From positions 36,870,394 through 36,934,393 of the forward strand of contig OX123187.2 in NCBI GenBank assembly GCA_944739405.2: a stretch of 64,000 nucleotides of DNA, written 5' to 3'. Positions within the stretch are counted from its first letter, which is position 1. Each line of letters begins with the position of its first letter. This DNA is from Euclidia mi (Eukaryota; Arthropoda; Insecta; Lepidoptera; Erebidae). The position numbers were made by a program, and so were the translations under genes. The notes below the pieces were generated by a model. The model was not told the origin of the DNA and did no database searches. It saw nothing but the letters and a program-made list of their open reading frames with translations. Below, one piece after another: positions 47,901 to 59,509 of the stretch.

Positions 47901-48947
47901 AATGTCAAATTTGTGCGTCATTGCTTTCGAGTGCCTTGGGTTAGGTGCGACTGTAATAAGTAAATAAATAGGTTATGTTAGGTTCTCTTTTGACCCTTAA
48001 GCCGAAAATAGGAGCCCTTCGCAGGGCTCCGACAACCTTAGTTTATTAAACTAGTGTGATGAATGTGGAAGTTGGCAGTGCCATACACACCGATGTTTGG
48101 AGATTTTGTTTTTCAGAGGAAATCAAGTATTTCCGGCAAGTGAAAATGGTGAGGGGGGTTTCAAGACCTCCCCTGCTCCGTCTTCAATCACTCACAACCC
48201 CTAAAAACGGCGACGTATTTCGAAACCTTTGCCATAATAATTATACCTATAATAACAATAAACATCCATAAATAAATAAAAGAAATCAACTTTTACTAAA
48301 CTTCAATTATCTCGTAACTCGCTTTAGTTGAGATACGGCCTTTGCGCTTAGTAGAGCAGTATTGTATTTTTTAGGGTACCGTAGCCAAAAATTGTAAAAA
48401 CTGAACCCTTATAGATTCGCAATGTCTGTCTGTCTGTCCGCCCGTATGTCACAGCCAATTTATTGCAAAACAGATTTGAAAACTGGCAGGAATGGAATAA
48501 GATGTAGGTATTCTATGAACTGCTTCACTATTTTTATACAAAAACAAAACAAACATAATAATGGCCTCTCCATACATGGAACTGACTTAATTATTTTTAT
48601 CATCTTACGGCACGTAGATATTTACCTACTTTCGTCAACATTTAATACCTATAACGTCTAATGTAAACCAGTTTTGCTCATAGCTGCACTGAGAACAAAA
48701 ATTGCGCTATGCCTATATTGTACAAACAGATTGATGTATGTAATATAAATTTTAATATCAGTATCTCAATTCAATATGCTAAAACGTTTTGCTTGCGATT
48801 TTGAAATATTAGAATACGGATGTCGCCAGAATACGGCCGCACGCGACGAGAATGAAGGGGGGCGCCCCGCAGCAGACGGAGCTAAGCTCCCTTCACCTCC
48901 CCTGCTTCACCTCCTCATTTACCAAAACAGTCGCTTAGGACAGCGCC
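44931..48947 (+). mobile_element. TTAA-flanked transposon encoding a YqaJ-type nuclease
   Basis: TTAA at 44927-44930 and 48948-48951 flanks termini GGCGCTGT (left) and its complement ACAGCGCC (right). The MITE at 1-609 shows the single unoccupied TTAA. TTAA duplication fits piggyBac or Kolobok; the coding content (YqaJ-like nuclease at 46271-47216) is known as an accessory of some eukaryotic DNA transposons. No transposase is recognisable, so this copy looks non-autonomous or decayed. The right third includes common moth repeat blocks (AGGAGCCCTTCGCAGGGCTC at about 48010). Confidence 0.7.
46271..47216 (+). pseudogene. YqaJ-type (lambda-exonuclease-like) nuclease, broken
   Basis: An ATTACAG splice acceptor precedes 46271. 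Segments in order: SSDWFELRKNML; KANLVKNILYK; the GATPDGLIG motif with the catalytic Asp (about 46663); VEI followed by a stop where the family has the catalytic Lys (about 46711); then QRHVTRKQKCLFAVWSG and IIERDDVFWEK, PEIVDSRQA, ending at 47214-47216. At least five in-frame stops and one or more frameshifts divide it. Family role: PD-(D/E)XK exonuclease or resection nuclease; here it is inactive. Confidence 0.8.
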
Positions 48948-49780
48948 TTAACCGACGATTACTCGTAAACTAGTGATGTCTACTTAGCCGTGATAGTTAT
49001 CCTTTTAAATTCGTTATATATTATGTACTTCATTTGTGATTTTTTTCACCTCTTCCAAATTAATAGTTTATCCGGCAGAGGGGGGGGGGACACTTGAGTC
49101 TAACAATTTTTTCACTTCAAAGCTTGATATTTGACAAACCAATCACTTGATCGAAAAATGATTTGAGCAAACTAATAATATTTTTTTAAAACCTATCCAA
49201 TGGTACTCAACCAAAAAAAACTCAACCCCACTATATATGTAGGGGAGATACCCTTAAAAAAATATTTTCCTAAATTTTATTCTACAGTTTTGTTGCAATA
49301 TCGTATGTCTATATTCATGTCAAATATCAGCTTACTAGCACCAGGCGTCTTTGAGCTAGGCTGCGGATGGACAGATAGACGGACGGACATGACGAAAGTA
49401 TAAGGGTTCCTTGTGGACTACGGAACCTTAAAAAGGGAAGAGTATCGATAACTTTGCCCCAAATAGTCAACATCGCATTTTGTTGGGTCACGGCCACTTT
49501 AAAGGCCCGTTTTATTCGTTTCAAGTAATTGTGCCAAAAATTATGAACAATCTACTCGTCATAACTGCTGTATAATAGAGTAGTTCTTGGCAAATGAACG
49601 TAAACAGACAGGTGTTTAACGATTTGTAAAGTATTTCTGAATTAAAAGATAGTTATGTCACACGTAGCCAACTACTATTTTGCGTACCTATGCGTAAATA
49701 GGCGTCTGTTCTAACAATTATTAAAATCAGATTAATCCGGTTAGTTCGGTAAATGAAAAATCGGAATCTTTTTTTTTATA

Positions 49781-50177
49781 CAGGATGTAAAAAGACCCTT
49801 AACGAAAACAGAAATCCCATGATGTACCAATCACTACGACCATTTTTTACTTGGGCATCATACCTGGCAAATTAATGGTTCAGGACATATTAAGGCTCAA
49901 AGTTAGTATGGAATTTTTCTAATTAGGTACAAAATCGATGCATTTTATATTTTAATAATATTAAATGCTTCGATACTATTTTCTATAGATATATACCTAA
50001 CCCCATGGATAAGTAGGTATTTCGAGCATTGAACGCGCGCGCTTTTAACTGCGGTTTAAAAAATGTGAAAACTCAAAAAAGAAATCGTTTCCCAGGTATT
50101 GTTTTTGGTTAGTATGACTTGGCATGATATCCACAACGAGTAAACTTCGGGTTGGTGATGGGTCTTGTGACACCCTG
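49781..50177. mobile_element. MITE with TA/TATA target, copy B only
   Basis: Left terminus CAGGATGTAAAAAGACCC and right terminus, complement of CAGGGTGTCACAAGACCC, agree at about 20 of 26 positions. The element is flanked by TATA on both sides. Copy A at 33588-33597 has only TATATATA. No coding frame. A Tc1/mariner-type origin is plausible from the TA target. Confidence 0.75.
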
Positions 50178-50284
50178 TATATATAAGGCGACGACTGCAC
50201 TAGGAATGGATTACTTGTTTCACGAGGAACTTTACAAATAAACCAACGGACATAAAGACGTCCAGACTCGCAATAGTACCTCAT

Positions 50285-50385
50285 TTGTGGATGTAGACAA
50301 TGTGTGGCGATCGAACCGACAATATTCGGCGCAGTATTAAGCGGCGACGCGACCGCTTAGGCCACTACGCCATCCGTGGAGCCCC
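50285..50385 (-). mobile_element. tRNA-like SINE head, copy B
   Basis: On the minus strand GGATGGCGTAGTGGCCTAAG and GTCGGTTCGATCGCCACAC give recognisable A and B boxes. Counterpart of 33700-33810. Confidence 0.7.
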
Positions 50386-50906
50386 TTAATGTTAGTGTTG
50401 CCTTTATAGACTTGCCAGTATAATATAGACCTCTATTCTTTAAAGTAAGCGATGGAAATGTTATCAAGATACAAAGGATCTCCTTGTAACAGCACGGCAT
50501 CAAAATGAGTAAGCAAAGTGCGCTTATCTGCCAACAATACCTGTGATGTCGAAAGCGTATACTTACGCTACTTTAACCTAATATTGTAAACCATCTCCCT
50601 GTAGTAGTACAATATAAAATACAAGTACCTAACACATTGTTGTCGCATATGAGCAATATATTACACGTTCACTCAACCATTTGTCGAATATTATTCAAGT
50701 ACTTTTATTTCGCTGTTGCTCTACAAAATTTTAATAGAGGGGTGTATTTCTGAGCATCATAATATTCTTGGTTATCGAATTGTTGTTACATTTTTCGGTG
50801 TGACCATAGACCATATTATAGTAATCTGTGGGTGAGTCAAACAATCGAATGAAATATTGTTGACAATTACTGACGGTGCTACAAAACAAAATAAATTTTT
50901 ATCCTA

Positions 50907-51108
50907 TCAATATTTTTTCATAAAAATCTTCTGTTACTGACTGTCTGACAACGCGTGGCCGAAATAATTGAGCGCAAAAAACTGATATAAAATTTGGCAA
51001 ATGTTCCTTGTAAAGCGCAGGGCTGCACTAAAAAGAGGTTTCCAGATATTCTCACGAGATCGGGTAGAAAAAGTAAACTTAAATATATACGTTGCCGGCA
51101 TCCTCTAG
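50907..51108 (+). mobile_element. Old short Helitron, copy B
   Basis: Starts TCAATATTTTTTCATAAAAA after A and ends GGCATCCTCTAG before T. Counterpart of 34363-34559. Confidence 0.75.
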
Positions 51109-52201
51109 TGAGTCAATTTCTAATAACTAATCCTAATTATGGAACCAGGAAAGTTAGCCATTTGGTAGGATTCATTTAGCATTTTGAAAGGAAAAACTGA
51201 AATAAATAATAATTAATAACATAACGTATTATAGCATTATTTTCAATTAACCTGACGTTGTCATCTCACCATGTGGTTGTTGGTTTATACTTAAAGAAAT
51301 AATGTATTGTTTTCGTCTTCTTTTCACTTAACTATTGATAAGAAATTTACAGCACAATTTCTTCAGTATTGAAATAAGTTTAGTGTTACTAAATGATTTT
51401 AAAATGGAAATCTCTATATTTGCAGAGTTTTAAGGAGTTTAAAATTAAATTCTGAGCTTATGCTAAACTACTGCATATGTAAGTACATGAGATGCAGAGT
51501 GGATTGCATCAGTTTAATCAATTTAATTATAACACAGGGTAATATAGTCCAACTGCGCATTCACATAAAGTTGCATTTACCATATCGCTGCGTTTGGCTA
51601 TATTTTCTTATCATAATTATATATATTTTGCCAGCTCGTAGTATGGTCAGATGTTAACAAACTGTTAATAGACCGACGTAGCTGACCATAACCATTATTG
51701 CTCTCATTTTGGCAATCTTAATGTGAGAGCGATGCTGCCACAATGGTTTCGGTGACCACATTTTCTGCTACCAAAACAATTGTACCTGACACACGTGTAT
51801 AGATAAACTTAGCTTTCGTCGACAACGATGAGAAATATACTACATGTATACTTCTTTTTAAACATTAACTTTAAAACAGTCCCTTATAATTTGGCTTGAT
51901 TTATGACAGTGGTACTTAATCTTTGTTCACAGTATTATATTAGCTGTTTTTTACTTTATAAAAAAGGTAGTCAAGGACTGACTTTTATCATAATAATATG
52001 ATTACTTACCTCAGTGACAAACAAGAGCACGAGATTTGTTTTTGGGCGTCAGATTATATTTAATTTATCCAAAGAGTGATAGGTAGCATTCATCTTCATT
52101 CTCTTTGGCGATCTTATTTATTGCTCTTTGAATGTGAAAATAGAATTGAGAAGATGCAACTGTTTGAGTATTAAGACTTAAAATAAGGGTATGCGCACAT
52201 A

Positions 52202-53483
52202 CAACGTGTAACGGAAATAACGCACATCCTCAGACACCCCAATTAGAAAACCTTGTTATAATCATGATGCATGCATTGAAATATTTTTTTTATCAGCCTA
52301 AACATTGTTTTTTATCGAAAGTATTAACTTGATTATAAATAAAATGCGTGGTCACCACAAACCTGCGCACGCACACAATCACACGAAACGTTTGCTGTGG
52401 TAAACAAACGACAGCGAAATACGATACGGTCTATCATTTTTTAACATCGTTAGTGGCTATTGTGACTATCTTAATTTAATCATAATAATCATACCTAGTT
52501 AGCATTATTGATACATCAGAAATTAAAGTAAAATGGTATCAATGAGAGAATTAAATAAGAACGGCGTGTTTAAAGTTGTTTGTGAATCATAATTTATTTA
52601 CAATACTTAATAGAATAACCAAATGACTCACAGGCTTATTGTCACTTATTCGGCGTCCTCTTTTTAAAATGCTGACACCAGGTGTCCACCACCTGGCTTA
52701 AATATTCCTTTAGTTCACTTAACACTTCAGTGTTTATTTTCACTGTTTCAAAAGCAGCTAATATCTTATTTTAACTCCCCGGCACTTTTTGTCTCGTCAC
52801 AATCAACTAGTGGTTTAATAGGTAGGTATGTCCCCATAAAGCAAAAGTCCAGGGGTGTCAATTCAGGCGACCTAGGAGGCTACTGGATAGGACCGCCGCG
52901 ATCGATCCGCGAACATCATGATGATCTCGAACGTTCTACGTAAATCATCATCATGTTGATAATACACATTTTGTAAATAAACAAGTAAACTTGTTAAAAT
53001 ATTTTCACTACACTCACAGAGAATCCAGGTAGATGACTAATTTTATTTATCTAAGCGCAACAATGGCCGCCCGGCCGGCGCTGTAAGTACCTACCAGCGC
53101 GGGCGATCGACGCACGGTGACAATTGAGATACATTACGTCTCGCTCTTTCCCGCTGTTAATACGTAAGCGAAAGAAAGATGATAGATATTTTGGTGGTCA
53201 ATTGACACACAATTGTCTTGTACCGACTGTTATGTTGTATTAATGTGTGCGTTCCTGTACGTGGAACCATTAAACAAATGCATTTAAAAAGAAGCCGTTC
53301 TACGTTGACTTAAGGTTTATTTTCGTATATTTCGACTTTTCAAAGCAATGAGTGACTATAATTTACGTAATTTTAATTATTTTAGGATTAAAATAAAATG
53401 ATATTAAAAATGACAGAAATGGATTCAGTAGCCGATTCTGAACAAAGTATTTTCAGGATGTGCATTAAACTTGTTACATGTTG
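52202..53483 (-). mobile_element. Tc1/mariner-superfamily transposon, internally deleted
   Basis: The 1282-bp insertion is flanked by TA (52200-52201 and 53484-53485). Termini CAACGTGTAACGGAAATAAC and, complemented at the right, CAACATGTAACAAGTTTAAT are imperfect inverted repeats. Copy C reads across the empty site (GCACATATATTGAATTT near 60890). It encodes only the C-terminal part of a transposase on the minus strand; the 53000-53480 half looks like a non-coding 5' region. Confidence 0.8.
52642..52912 (-). pseudogene. Mariner/IS630-type transposase, C-terminal remnant
   Basis: The frame reads RIDRGGPIQ, a stop where the family has Trp, then PPRSPELTPLDF, which carries the third acidic catalytic residue region of the DDE/D domain. 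After a frameshift near 52785 it continues with AAFETVKINTEVLSELKEYL and ends WCQHFKKRTPNK at the TGA 52642-52644. The first two catalytic residues and the DNA-binding region are absent. Confidence 0.75.
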
Positions 53484-55458
53484 TATATAGAAATTGAAAA
53501 CGAGCAAATTTTTCATTAATATTTATCTCTTGAGCTAGCGCGCTTTCGCAAAATTAAAAACATTACCGCGTGGTCGTGGTAAAGTAACCTAGCCACGTTT
53601 TTCGTATCACTGTCAGTACAGGGACTTACTGTATATCGAATGACACTGCGGTTGTTTTAGTGAGTAGGATTCAAACACCATCAGAAGAGTCTCATATCCC
53701 TTCTCCATTAGCCCTAACTCAATCGACAGAATTTCGTGTACCATGAGGCCAAAAAAGATAAAAACTGAAACCGCTGAAAAAGAACATCGACTGGGCAAAT
53801 CAATTTGTGTAACACCCTTAATATTATACGTATATACGCGGTATGGGGATTTAACCCATGTCACTCGGCTTTCGGGCGGAGACTACAGAATTATATCTTT
53901 GTGCCCATAAAGGCATTTTAATAGTCACGGAAAATTATAAAAGTTCTTTAACTATGTACGTAAGTATGTAATAAGTAGACATTCACAAATTAAACCTTTA
54001 TCATTTTGCACGTTGCTATTCCCTTCATGAATTATATAATTATATCAGTCACATTTAAGAGTAGCGTAGCAAGAGTAGTATCACCCCTTGAAAGACTCTG
54101 CATGTTAAATTTCATGAAAATCGTTGGAGCCATTTCTGAGATTCAGAATTTATATATATACAACACAGCTGAGTCCAAACTTGACATAGCCTAAGGTAAT
54201 GAGTATATCTTCTCTCTATATTCAAATGTATACCGACTTTACACATTACAAATAAACTACACCCACACATAGAACAAACAATCGTGCTGATCACAGAAGG
54301 ATTTGTCCTGTTGTACTGGGTGGAACCTACTCCAATTTATGATCTCCAGACCCAGGAGCAACCTGGATCACTAACATCAGACAAAACCGCAAGTTAAATC
54401 AAAGACTACCATTTCAAACACAAAACGAGATTTTATAAAACTGTAATTAAAAGTGCTAAAATATTGAAAAAGCTGTAGTTCTGCCTAACCCTGAGGAATA
54501 AAAGGCGCACAACGCGAAGCTGACCTAATTACACAGTTAGTCTACAATCAGGTTAAACAGCCACAAATATTTGTTAAGTACACATTGCTTTATTGTTCAT
54601 GAAAAAGTCGCGGTTTCACTCAATTTTAAATTCACCAGAATGAGAATTAAAATCATTGAGGATATACCACCAAATTATTTAGCATAGAGTTGTGTTGTTT
54701 CATAACATATATATTTATGTACACTTAAAAACCAAGTAGCATTTCACTGTCTTAAAATAATTAAAGTAACGGATTGTGAGTTCATTCTAGCGGAAATAGT
54801 AACAACAGTAGTTGAACGGCAATTTGAATTACCTACTACTTTCAAAACAAAGACAAGTTTTAACTGTCTTTTGTGGCTATGGTTCCTGTAAGGTACCCGA
54901 AACGTCAGATAATAATAAATAATGAAGTTTCTAGCACATTTGATTTAATGTTTATGGATCACAAAACTTACGATATACACGTGTCAACGCTTGGTAAGAA
55001 CCACGTGGAATATCTCGAGTTTCAAACAACCCATCAAAATAACAAAAGGAGCAGAAACACCTATTTCAAACTTAAGATATACACTTGGAATACAGACCGA
55101 TAAACATTATAACCGTTTGAGAGGCCGTTTAAATTTGAATGGGTGGTAATTAACGTTTAGGTACCTTAAAATGTCTTAAGAATGTAAATAAATAAACTGT
55201 AATTTACGAAAAGGCTGTTCGAATCTTAAGGTATTGTGTTTTTAGCCGCCGACGTCTTAGAACAAAGGTACAAGTATTTCATTTTACGTCAGTGGAGTTG
55301 TATATTGCTGATAGCTGGGATCAGGGTTGTATATTATACGTGATCAAAGGGATCTCATATTGTCAGATAGGCAGTTTAGAACAAAATAGGTTCATTAAAA
55401 TTTTAAGGCAATCTAACTGAATAAAATTATTAATTGTAATTTTTACAATATAGTAAAA

Positions 55459-55769
55459 CTAGTGCCTGCAGTTATGCCCCATATTATTTAAAAAATTATA
55501 CTTTTCTGTTCATTTCCGTGGGTATTTCGGGAAATATCTTCTAAGTGCACGCCTATGGTCCCTAAGGAACTTCTTTTCAATTGAAGAGCTTTGCTCTTGT
55601 CGGTGGAGTGTACGCCGTATATTTCGGTCTTCGGCCAGTACCTTAGAACAATGGAACTACCTCCCTAAGGAACATACATGGAAAATATCAGCTTCTTGAA
55701 CCACATAGTTTCGGGTGTGCGTTGTCTGTCAGTCGATCAGTCATGGAAGAATTTTATATAATATACAGA
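55459..55769 (-). mobile_element. Degenerate Helitron with an internal insertion, copy B
   Basis: CTAGTGCCTGCAG at 55459 is a recognisable 3' end; GGTATTTCGGGAAATATCTT and TAGTTTCGGGTGTGCGTTG match the 206-bp family. A 91-bp segment (55571-55661) is bracketed by TCCCTAAGGAAC at 55559-55570 and 55662-55673, as if inserted with a 12-bp duplication. Confidence 0.65.
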
Positions 55770-56117
55770 TGTAGTTCATTCTCTTATTCATAAAACTAAA
55801 GCTATCAGTAACATAATCTATCTGGTAAATAAGAAATAACACAAAGAAATCTGTGTAAATGATCTGTCGAATACCTATAATTGGAGTGCGATCCTCTCGA
55901 CTGGAAGATAAATCATATTTTTTTGTAATTTACTATCGTAACCGTACTTGGATTGAAATAAATCACGTCCATCATTGTTGATAAATGGCTGGCAAGCCCA
56001 TCTGCAGTAATTAAGAGTATTTTATCAGTTCACTCCAATATATTAAGTAGATTAAAGGATAGTACCTACTTTGTAAATCTTACGTCTGCACTGATTAGTT
56101 TATTGACCGAAGAATAT

Positions 56118-56262
56118 AGTATAATAATAATAATAAATAATATTATACCACATTCACACAACACCATCTAGTCCCAAACTAAGCAGAGCTTGTACTTTGG
56201 GTACTAGACAATGGATAAACATACATATATACTTTTTTGTAAATACATACATATTATACATA
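56118..56262 (-). mobile_element. 5'-truncated SINE, copy B only
   Basis: Plus-strand blocks CCACATTCACACAACACCAT, TTGGGTACTAGACAATGG and an ATAATAATAATA end match 61228-61335 and the body at 7318-7420. Copy A (42500) lacks it. Confidence 0.7.
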
Positions 56263-56833
56263 GTTGCGTAACTTTTTCTTTCTAGTCGAAATCGATGTCT
56301 AAAATTAAGTTTTCTTTTGATATTGCTATTTTCTCACCCCATAGATGTCCCTTTTATGTAGTGCACTATGCACCATGGAGACTGCAGTTCGCTTTTTAAG
56401 ACAAAGTGACTGCCTTTAGCAACATGTTAATTCCTTCTAAACTGTATACTCATTGCGAGGCGTAAGTATGCAGGCTTTATGTTGTAGCACCTTTACTACA
56501 CGAACTTAAAGCCTCAAAATTTACTCTCACCTCGAGTAATACTAGGTAGTGCTATATACACTGCTAGGTATAGTGTTTTACGACGCGTGGATTACGACTA
56601 GCGCATTCAGAGAAGGTTTTATGAAGTAAAAGAAAGTTCATAGTTTTAATGCTCCGGGTTACGATTGAAATATTCGTCGGTGGGTATTATTTGCACCGGT
56701 GCGAACTTGAAGCCGTTAAAATATTGATTACGCTATAAAATGTTCACTGTTCACAATTGACTCCTAGTTTTATTTTAATGCCTAGTATTGTGTTTGCACT
56801 GGTACCGTGAACGCAGTTCTTAGGTAGGCAAGT

Positions 56834-58683
56834 TTTAAGAATTGTTAAATGGATCAATTTGAAAAATATTATGTGATTATTATTTACAGCCAAACCAGTC
56901 CTTGTGGAACGCAAAGGCCATAAGTTCAAGTCATTCTAATTAAGGCAAGTCTCGCAATAATCCATAGATCGCTTTCAATCGCAAAAAAATAAAACAAAGG
57001 AAGAAAATAAAATAAATAATAGCAATCTGTTCATACGAAAGTAAAAAGAATATCCTACTTCAATTGTTTTACAAATGAAGAAATCTCATATACCTAATGA
57101 CTTCAGATAAAGATATTTGCTTAAGCTTCCATTATATGCCAAAGTAAATAAACATCATAAGCAGGCGAACATAGCTGAAAGTCGCAGACTTGCCGCAGGA
57201 ATTTTTAATATACGCATACGCAATCTTAATATGTAACGTTTACGATACGCCGGGCTCTTTATACGGTATAACACGATCCTAAAACCCCTTCCGTCTTCTG
57301 GCGAAATTGGCCTTACATCCTTAACTGTAACATTAAGATTGTTCTCGATCTCTAGGGTACCCACATAAATATCGGATAGAGTATCTTGCTAACGTGAATG
57401 TTAATTTTATTCGTATGTTTTATGTGAGTAATATATCTTTTACGTGTGTAGATTGATAAAAAAAATTTCTAGGTTAATACCAATGTATCAATGACGGATT
57501 ATTTTACTTTTTATTTATTTATCACATCCTAAATTTACATTATAATTGGTCTATAAGTAGGATTAACATTATAATGTACAATAAATAAAACTAATTATAT
57601 AACTAAACTATCCTAAACTATATAAAAGCAAAAGTATGAAAAGAAAAGTAAATAAAATATAATAAAAAATAATTAATACCAATAGAATTATTGGAATGAG
57701 AAGACTACTACTTGGTATACTTTCACTTGCCCACTTACAAGTATACTGGAGAAAGAGAGGGTTATAATTAAAGTATCGACCGTAACTGATAATGGAATGT
57801 TGTTAAATGAAGTAGAGACTGATAAAACTGGATATAAAGATTTTTAGTGTTCATTTTATTTTCTACTTCATAAATAATAAGCTTTTAAAATAACATGAAT
57901 ATCTTTCAACTAGGTACTTTGTGTTGCTAAAAGGAATGTTCCCGTCTAGATGACTTCGCCAATCGACTTACTTACTAGATGTCACGTCTTGTCTGTGTAA
58001 AAGGGTTGAGGCTACTGTGTGCTACGCCAAATGTGACCAGGCTGACTTGTAGACTATGCTCGATCGCACATACTATTTTCGATCATTACAACATGACAAA
58101 CAACGAAAATAAGCTTTTGCACATAACACCATTGATATCATTTTAGTGACTAAATATTCGTTTCTTCAAACCTTACACAAAAACAGACTACCCAATGTAC
58201 CGTTTAGAAACAATAACCATTCATTAATCTTATCCGCGTGAAAATCCGGAGTCTTTAATTTTGTTCGTAGCGAATTCACAAAGACCGCACAAAACACTGG
58301 CTCCCCTCTTTACGCATTAATAAATACTTGTAAAGTACATAAAACTTGGTTTACTGCATACAAATAAGGTTGACGGCCTTGACCAAGTTTGACTTGGGGA
58401 ATATGGGGGTTGAATTTTTGAATACAGTTGTACAAGAGAGTTGATGGCAGATGGATGCTGAACTTGACTTTGACTCGAGTTCTCAATTAACATAAGTGTT
58501 TTGTGTTGCTCGCTTTGTAACGTTGCCTCGCTTTGTCCCTCTAGGATATAGACACTGTTTAACAATCGTTCAAGACACGGTATTATGATATGATACCCTT
58601 GTTACATTTAGTTGAGTTTGTCATCTAAAGGAGAGCATTGTCAGAGATACATATGTTATGCATATCACAATTTCGTAGGTATA
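56834..58683. other. Spacer after copy B; one possible coding relic
   Basis: Mostly AT-rich. The block at 57530-57720, beginning TATTTATTTATCACATCC, may be an antisense LINE 3' end. The only protein-like frame is listed separately. Confidence 0.4.
57155..57362 (-). CDS. Possible exon or coding relic, unknown product
   Basis: A minus-strand frame, less AT-rich than its surroundings, starts near a potential acceptor (CCCTAG, 57353-57358) and reads EIENNLNVTVKDVRPISPED, then GFRIVLYRIKSP, before becoming arginine-rich and ending at 57155. There is no ATG at the start. The first 45 residues look like ordinary protein. Family not recognised; a processed pseudogene fragment is equally possible. 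Confidence 0.25.
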
Positions 58684-58889
58684 CTAGAGGACGACAGCAG
58701 CTACGCCTGCATTTTTTTTAAATTTACCTATTTTGGCCGATGCCGTGGGAATTTCGGGAAATCCCTTCTTAGTGCACCCCTACGGTCCCCAAGGAACATA
58801 CATGCCAAATTGCCACTTCCTGCGCCCAATAGTTTCGGCTGTAGCGTGTCTGTCAGTCAGTCAGTAACGGAAGGACTTTATATATTAAG
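58684..58889 (-). mobile_element. 206-bp-family Helitron
   Basis: On the minus strand it begins TCTTAATATATAAAG after A and ends GCTGTCGTCCTCTAG before T. It is near-identical in length and interior (GGGAATTTCGGGAAATCCC, GTGCACCCCTACGG) to 43528-43732 and 63475-63680. Confidence 0.85.
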
Positions 58890-59509
58890 ATAATATATAA
58901 GTATAGTACGTACGATGTCGTAGCAAGACTTGAGCTTTATCATAGAAGTATTAAGTAGGTAGGTATGTTTTTAGTAACAACGATTTTTGATTGCCCGTGT
59001 GGTAACGGATTAAGAATATGCAAGCATGCTAAGAGTAATGAATTTAGAGGAAGCACGTGAGGTTTGTAAAGATAGAAGCAAGTGGCGTTCTGTTGTCTCT
59101 GCCAACCTCGAAGGGAAAAAGGTGTGAGTATATGCATGTATGTAGATGACGCTTAAGTAGGGGATTGATAAATAATAATTGTATAAACATTTAAATGCTC
59201 TCAGGGTGATTGCAAGTTGGTATGCCAGCTTTTAACATTAGCTATTCCAATGTATCGAATCAGTATTCATCGGACCAATGGTAGCACAGGTGAATTATGA
59301 CTAAACTGCCACGCAAGGCGATAAATTTGTATTCAGATAATCAAACCAATGCATTCGGCATTAGTAACTGCGGATGTTGGTACTTCATTATTATTTATGA
59401 TTTATTTGTGTAGAATATATTATTATTTATTATGTCATTATTTGGCTGTTAGAGTGATTATTATAGTAATTGGTCAAATAATAATAGTATAATAATTTGG
59501 TTAATTGAT
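58890..59509. other. No gene; SINE scrap
   Basis: GCCCGTGTGGTAACGGATTAAGAATA-like sequence at about 58993-59018 matches the start of the element at 27752. The rest is unassigned. Confidence 0.4.

Larger units (their letters stand above)
44807..49433 (+). mobile_element. Lepidopteran MITE carrying a nested 4-kb element
   Basis: The left end, AACCAGCCAAGTGCGTGTCG, and right end, GTGGACTACGGAACCTTAAA preceded by several GGACGGACAT-type repeats, are the termini of a very abundant moth repeat. Copy A (33262-33275) is uninterrupted at this site. The MITE is only 44807-44930 plus 48948-49433; the rest is a later insertion at TTAA. A second, shorter terminus of a related repeat (TTTTTTAGGGTACCGTAGCC) lies inside the insertion at 48367. 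Confidence 0.8.
43080..56833 (+). repeat. Tandem unit, copy B
   Basis: Second direct copy, abutting copy A at GCAAGTTT|ACTCAT. Copy-specific insertions are 43528-43732, 44807-49433 (with a nested element), 49781-50177, 52202-53483 and 56118-56262. Without them it is about 7.3 kb. Ancestral elements shared with copy A are the Helitrons at 50907 and 55459 and the SINE head at 50285. No gene is conserved. Confidence 0.85.

Noticed and set aside
54873..55103. Frame containing YLEFQTTHQNNKRS, similar to part of 62831-63037
   Set aside because: The frame is broken in copy A (about 38050-38190) and its length differs between copies; the similarity follows from the duplication.
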